Below, piece by piece: positions 61,481-64,000 of a stretch of DNA of 64,000 nt; within the stretch, counting starts at the first letter, position 1; every line of letters starts with the position of its first letter. The translations under genes were made by a program, and so were the position numbers. Origin of the DNA: Diphasiastrum complanatum (Eukaryota; Streptophyta; Lycopodiopsida; Lycopodiales; Lycopodiaceae); contig CM055108.1 in assembly GCA_029204225.1 (NCBI GenBank), positions 16,144,722 to 16,208,721 of the forward strand, in the 5' to 3' direction. Under the pieces are notes generated by a model. The model worked only from the letters and a program-made list of their open reading frames with translations. It ran no database searches and was not told where the DNA came from.

Positions 61481-62523
61481 GCATAGTTTGGTGCGTGGAG
61501 AAGAGGAAGACCTTCGGCGATGGCGATGGCGATGGCGATGGCGATGGCGATGGCGATGGCGGTTGGGAGAGAGACGACGGCCCTGTTTCACAGCTCTAAG
61601 AGAGTGTTTTCGTCTTTGCCATAGCTGCCAAGCCATCAGCAGATGCATCGCGTATCTCCTCTTGCTTTCTTTCTTTCTTTTCTTGCATCTGTCGGTTAAG
61701 ATTTGAGTGTCTTCTTTGTTGTTCGTGTATGTGATTGATTGATGAGTGGAGCTGGAGGGCTTGGGTGCGTGCTGGAAAGGAGTGGTGCTTGCAGCGCTTG
61801 ATCTTGTTATGTTTTCTGTTTGCAGTGTTTGTGGGCAGAGCTTACTGCTTACTGTGTTTTGGCGCTGTTGTAGTTAGGCAAGTAAGAGCATCATTCTTGA
61901 ATCTCGTTTCGGTTTCTGGTCTGTTGTGGATCGTGAAGATTATGTTTCTAGTGACCTCAAGTCTTTTGTTAGCAATTTTGCATCACGTGTGTGTTCCGAC
62001 CATGACTGCTGTGGAGCTCGTTTCATGCCCTAAGGCCAGATCACTGAGGCTTTTCGTGTTTTCCATGAGACAAGATATGTGATTCTGCTTTGATTCCAGC
62101 TCTTGTGATAAGGAGAGTTTTGCTTTCCATTCATCCGATTTCTGTTCTAATGCATGTCTGTTTCTCACGTTTCTAAGCTGATCAAGGGATTGGGGCGTAT
62201 TTTGGTTTGTCCCTCTAGCTAATCACTTCTTTAAGATTATTCAGATGAGAAACGCAAACTGAGTATGGCTATACCAGGATGCTGGTTGCATAAGTTGTGG
62301 TTTTCCCAGCTGCTTGGATCCGTCTTCGAGGAAGCTCTGCCACTACAGTTCTATCGATAACATAAGTTTGTTATAGCTACTTTTGGGTTTGTAGACTCTT
62401 CTTGTAGAGTGAGCATGAGGCAACGTATTTGTTGAAGCATCAATTCAGTGTAGAATTTGTTGGAAGCTCTCGGTAGCGGTTTATTGTATTTTTTTTGTCT
62501 GTCTAGAGATCACAGGCGTTGTA
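61481..62523 (+). other. Long leader of the F-box gene, probably with an intron
   Basis: The 1 kb before the start codon contains many ATGs in all frames, so an unspliced leader would be poorly translated. Splice-like sites are present: gtcg|gttaag at 61,695 as donor, and ttccag (62,099), gtctag (62,505) or cacag (62,515) as acceptors. I cannot choose between them from sequence alone. Confidence 0.4.
61516..61560 (+). repeat. (GGCGAT)7.5 hexanucleotide repeat
   Basis: A 45-bp perfect tandem run of ggcgat in the presumed leader of the F-box gene. Frames across it give RW or GD repeats without other coding support. Confidence 0.97.
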
Positions 62524-64000
62524 ATGTATCCAGATCATCCATTGATGTTTACTGCCAGTACATCATGGCAGAAAGGACCGGAGAAGGAATTACTAAAAAA
62601 TGGATCTGTGGTGGAACAGTTACTACAGGAGCTACCGGATGATGTGTTCGGATTAGTTTCTGCGTTGGTTCATTACAGGGATCTTTGCAATTTAGGTGCT
62701 ACAAGCAGAAGATTGCACAGCTTGTGCAATTCCGATAAGGTATGGAGACCACAATGTGAACGTTTTCTGGGTGAAAGAACACTGGACCTGCAATCATGGC
62801 GCAAGGGCATGTCTTCATACAAGGCGCTCTTCCGGTTTCTTCACACCACCAAGCCATTGCTGGGCATCTGGGTGCATCAGAATCCAGAGTTGGGAAATCT
62901 TGTATATGTGACATGGGGATTTCTTTCTTTGGTGGGATGTCGGGTCATACCTCAGGAGCTTGGTCCTTGCGGCTTGGAGAAAGGCCTATTGTGGGCACCA
63001 GTGTTTGAAATTATCAGTCGTTATGACGGATCACAACTGTTTTTCCTTCATGGAAGGGAGCATGATACGGACTACTGCTATCCAGGAAGGTTCTTACCTC
63101 CTAGGGAGGATTGTAACGTTCTCTTACTGGAGGCAGAGCCTTTGGCTCATCTCTCGTCTAAAGATTCCTCGCCAGACAGCCCGAACAGTCCATTCTTGGA
63201 ACCAATGACAGAGACCAGTGAGGATTCTGCAGGAGAGGAATGCTCAAGATCTTGTAACGGCAGCTTTGAAGCACCAATCACTAAGAGAGAAATTATAACC
63301 GATGCTATCCCGTTCCACCGCCTGCAATTTGGAGATAGGAGGAGGCTATTGGAGTCACTGGCCCCACATATTCGCTTGAAAGTCCCTCTCCCTTCGAGGC
63401 GGCCACTTTTTGCAGCAAGCAACGATCGTGGCTGTGATACAAGATTTTCAAAGAAGATCATGGATGTGAATTTGCAGCTTATGGCAGAGAGACGTGCACT
63501 TTTGCTTTGGATGTCAAAGCATAGAGATTCTTGTGGTATTGGGAATCAATGTGAAGGAGTAGACTCTGAATATCTTCTTAAAACCTTATGCTCTTCAAGC
63601 AACCGCCATGATGCTAGATCAAATGCTGAAAGTAGAGCTTCTGTCAAACCTTCAAGCAAAGGAAAGGTGCCTGAGATACTTACCACTACTTCTCCATCAG
63701 AAGAAGGAAGAGCAAAATCAAGTGTTTTGAAGCAGTATGAATTTGCAAGCTTTGTAAAGACAAAATTAAAGCAAATTTTTGGTAAGAGTAGCAATCAGGA
63801 CTTAAGGCTGTCATCTCATACCACTGTTGAAAGCAAGAGATTGCAACTGCAAGAGTTTCTGAAGCAGGGTGATGCAGTAGGGTTACGATTACAAGCAACT
63901 AGTTGGAAGTTGACCTTATACCGTGCTTGGCCAATAATGCACGACAATAGGTTTGCTCTCTACAAGATGCCCGTGCAAGAGGCAGGTGATGGACATGAGT
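62524..64000 (+). CDS. F-box protein, At5g39450 type (3' end outside window)
   Basis: The frame from ATG 62,524 runs without a stop to the window end (492 codons). The previous in-frame stop is at 62,416, and no other in-frame ATG lies between; the next is Met8 at 62,545. An F-box spans about residues 33-80 (LLQELPDDVFGLVSALVHYR, then LGATSRRLHSLC and VWRPQC), so the product is a candidate substrate adaptor of an SCF ubiquitin ligase through SKP1. Behind it come conserved stretches typical of the At5g39450 family: LLGIWVHQNPELGNLVYVTW and KGLLWAPVFEIISRYDGSQL. An acidic Ser/Asp-rich linker (SSKDSSPDSPNSP) follows, then FHRLQFGDRRRLLESLAPHI. No leucine-rich or kelch repeats are visible. The substrate is unknown. 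No intron is needed in the visible part. Confidence 0.88.
   Translation, partial: MYPDHPLMFTASTSWQKGPEKELLKNGSVVEQLLQELPDDVFGLVSALVHYRDLCNLGATSRRLHSLCNSDKVWRPQCERFLGERTLDLQSWRKGMSSYKALFRFLHTTKPLLGIWVHQNPELGNLVYVTWGFLSLVGCRVIPQELGPCGLEKGLLWAPVFEIISRYDGSQLFFLHGREHDTDYCYPGRFLPPREDCNVLLLEAEPLAHLSSKDSSPDSPNSPFLEPMTETSEDSAGEECSRSCNGSFEAPITKREIITDAIPFHRLQFGDRRRLLESLAPHIRLKVPLPSRRPLFAASNDRGCDTRFSKKIMDVNLQLMAERRALLLWMSKHRDSCGIGNQCEGVDSEYLLKTLCSSSNRHDARSNAESRASVKPSSKGKVPEILTTTSPSEEGRAKSSVLKQYEFASFVKTKLKQIFGKSSNQDLRLSSHTTVESKRLQLQEFLKQGDAVGLRLQATSWKLTLYRAWPIMHDNRFALYKMPVQEAGDGHE

Noticed and set aside
61488-61706. Arg-Trp repeat protein at the GGCGAT run
   Set aside because: A hexanucleotide repeat artefact in the presumed leader of the F-box gene.

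Overview
The window looks like nuclear DNA of a land plant. It is AT-rich, has intron-containing genes with plant-type splice sites, is crowded with Ty1/Copia retrotransposon remnants, and carries many long (GA/CT)n tracts. The very long intron, the Copia load and the GA arrays would fit a fern or another large-genome plant. That taxonomic guess is inference only.

Two host genes can be supported. The first is a nine-exon plant acid lipase (AB-hydrolase, close to Arabidopsis triacylglycerol lipase LIP1), + strand, 7,656-22,037. I joined its exons by hand: all junctions keep frame and give 1,242 nt (413 aa). Its intron 3 is 11,045 bp and is full of transposons. Intron 6 appears to be a GC-AG intron. 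The second is an F-box protein of the Arabidopsis At5g39450 type, + strand. It starts at 62,524 and runs off the right edge (492 codons visible, uninterrupted). It has a G-box-rich upstream region and a long leader with a GGCGAT hexanucleotide repeat.

Layout. 1-5,485: possible end of a host exon, then a 5'-truncated Copia (A, minus). 5,486-7,655: lipase 5' flank. 7,656-22,037: lipase gene. Its intron 3 holds a telobox cluster, a short hAT-like element with a GC-rich palindromic core, a Ty3 integrase scrap and Copia B, which is itself split by an intron-containing hAT transposon. 22,038-23,908: 3' flank with a MITE-like element and a hairpin. 23,909-28,030: Copia F and an opposite-strand Copia scrap. 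28,031-32,971: AT-rich sequence without recognisable genes. 32,972-38,875: a structurally complete Copia (C, minus) with 5-bp target duplications, PBS and PPT. 40,490-44,660: two fragments of one Copia family facing away from each other in an inverted arrangement (D minus, E plus). 45,550-47,240: degenerate Ty3 gag. 47,575-52,890: Copia fragments G (minus), X and H (plus). 54,972-58,215: Copia I (minus). 58,272-58,440: probable tRNA-derived SINE. 59,181-60,505: microsatellite-rich sequence. 60,506-64,000: F-box promoter, leader and coding region.

Every retroelement polyprotein is broken by stops, frameshifts or deletions. The two host genes do not obviously act in one pathway: one is a secreted or endomembrane lipid hydrolase, the other a candidate SCF substrate adaptor. 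The most notable observations are the transposon nest inside the lipase intron, the GC-AG intron, the association of (CT)n tracts with TATA boxes inside Copia LTRs, and the GC-rich palindromic core of the small hAT-like element. I saw no convincing new multi-gene system.
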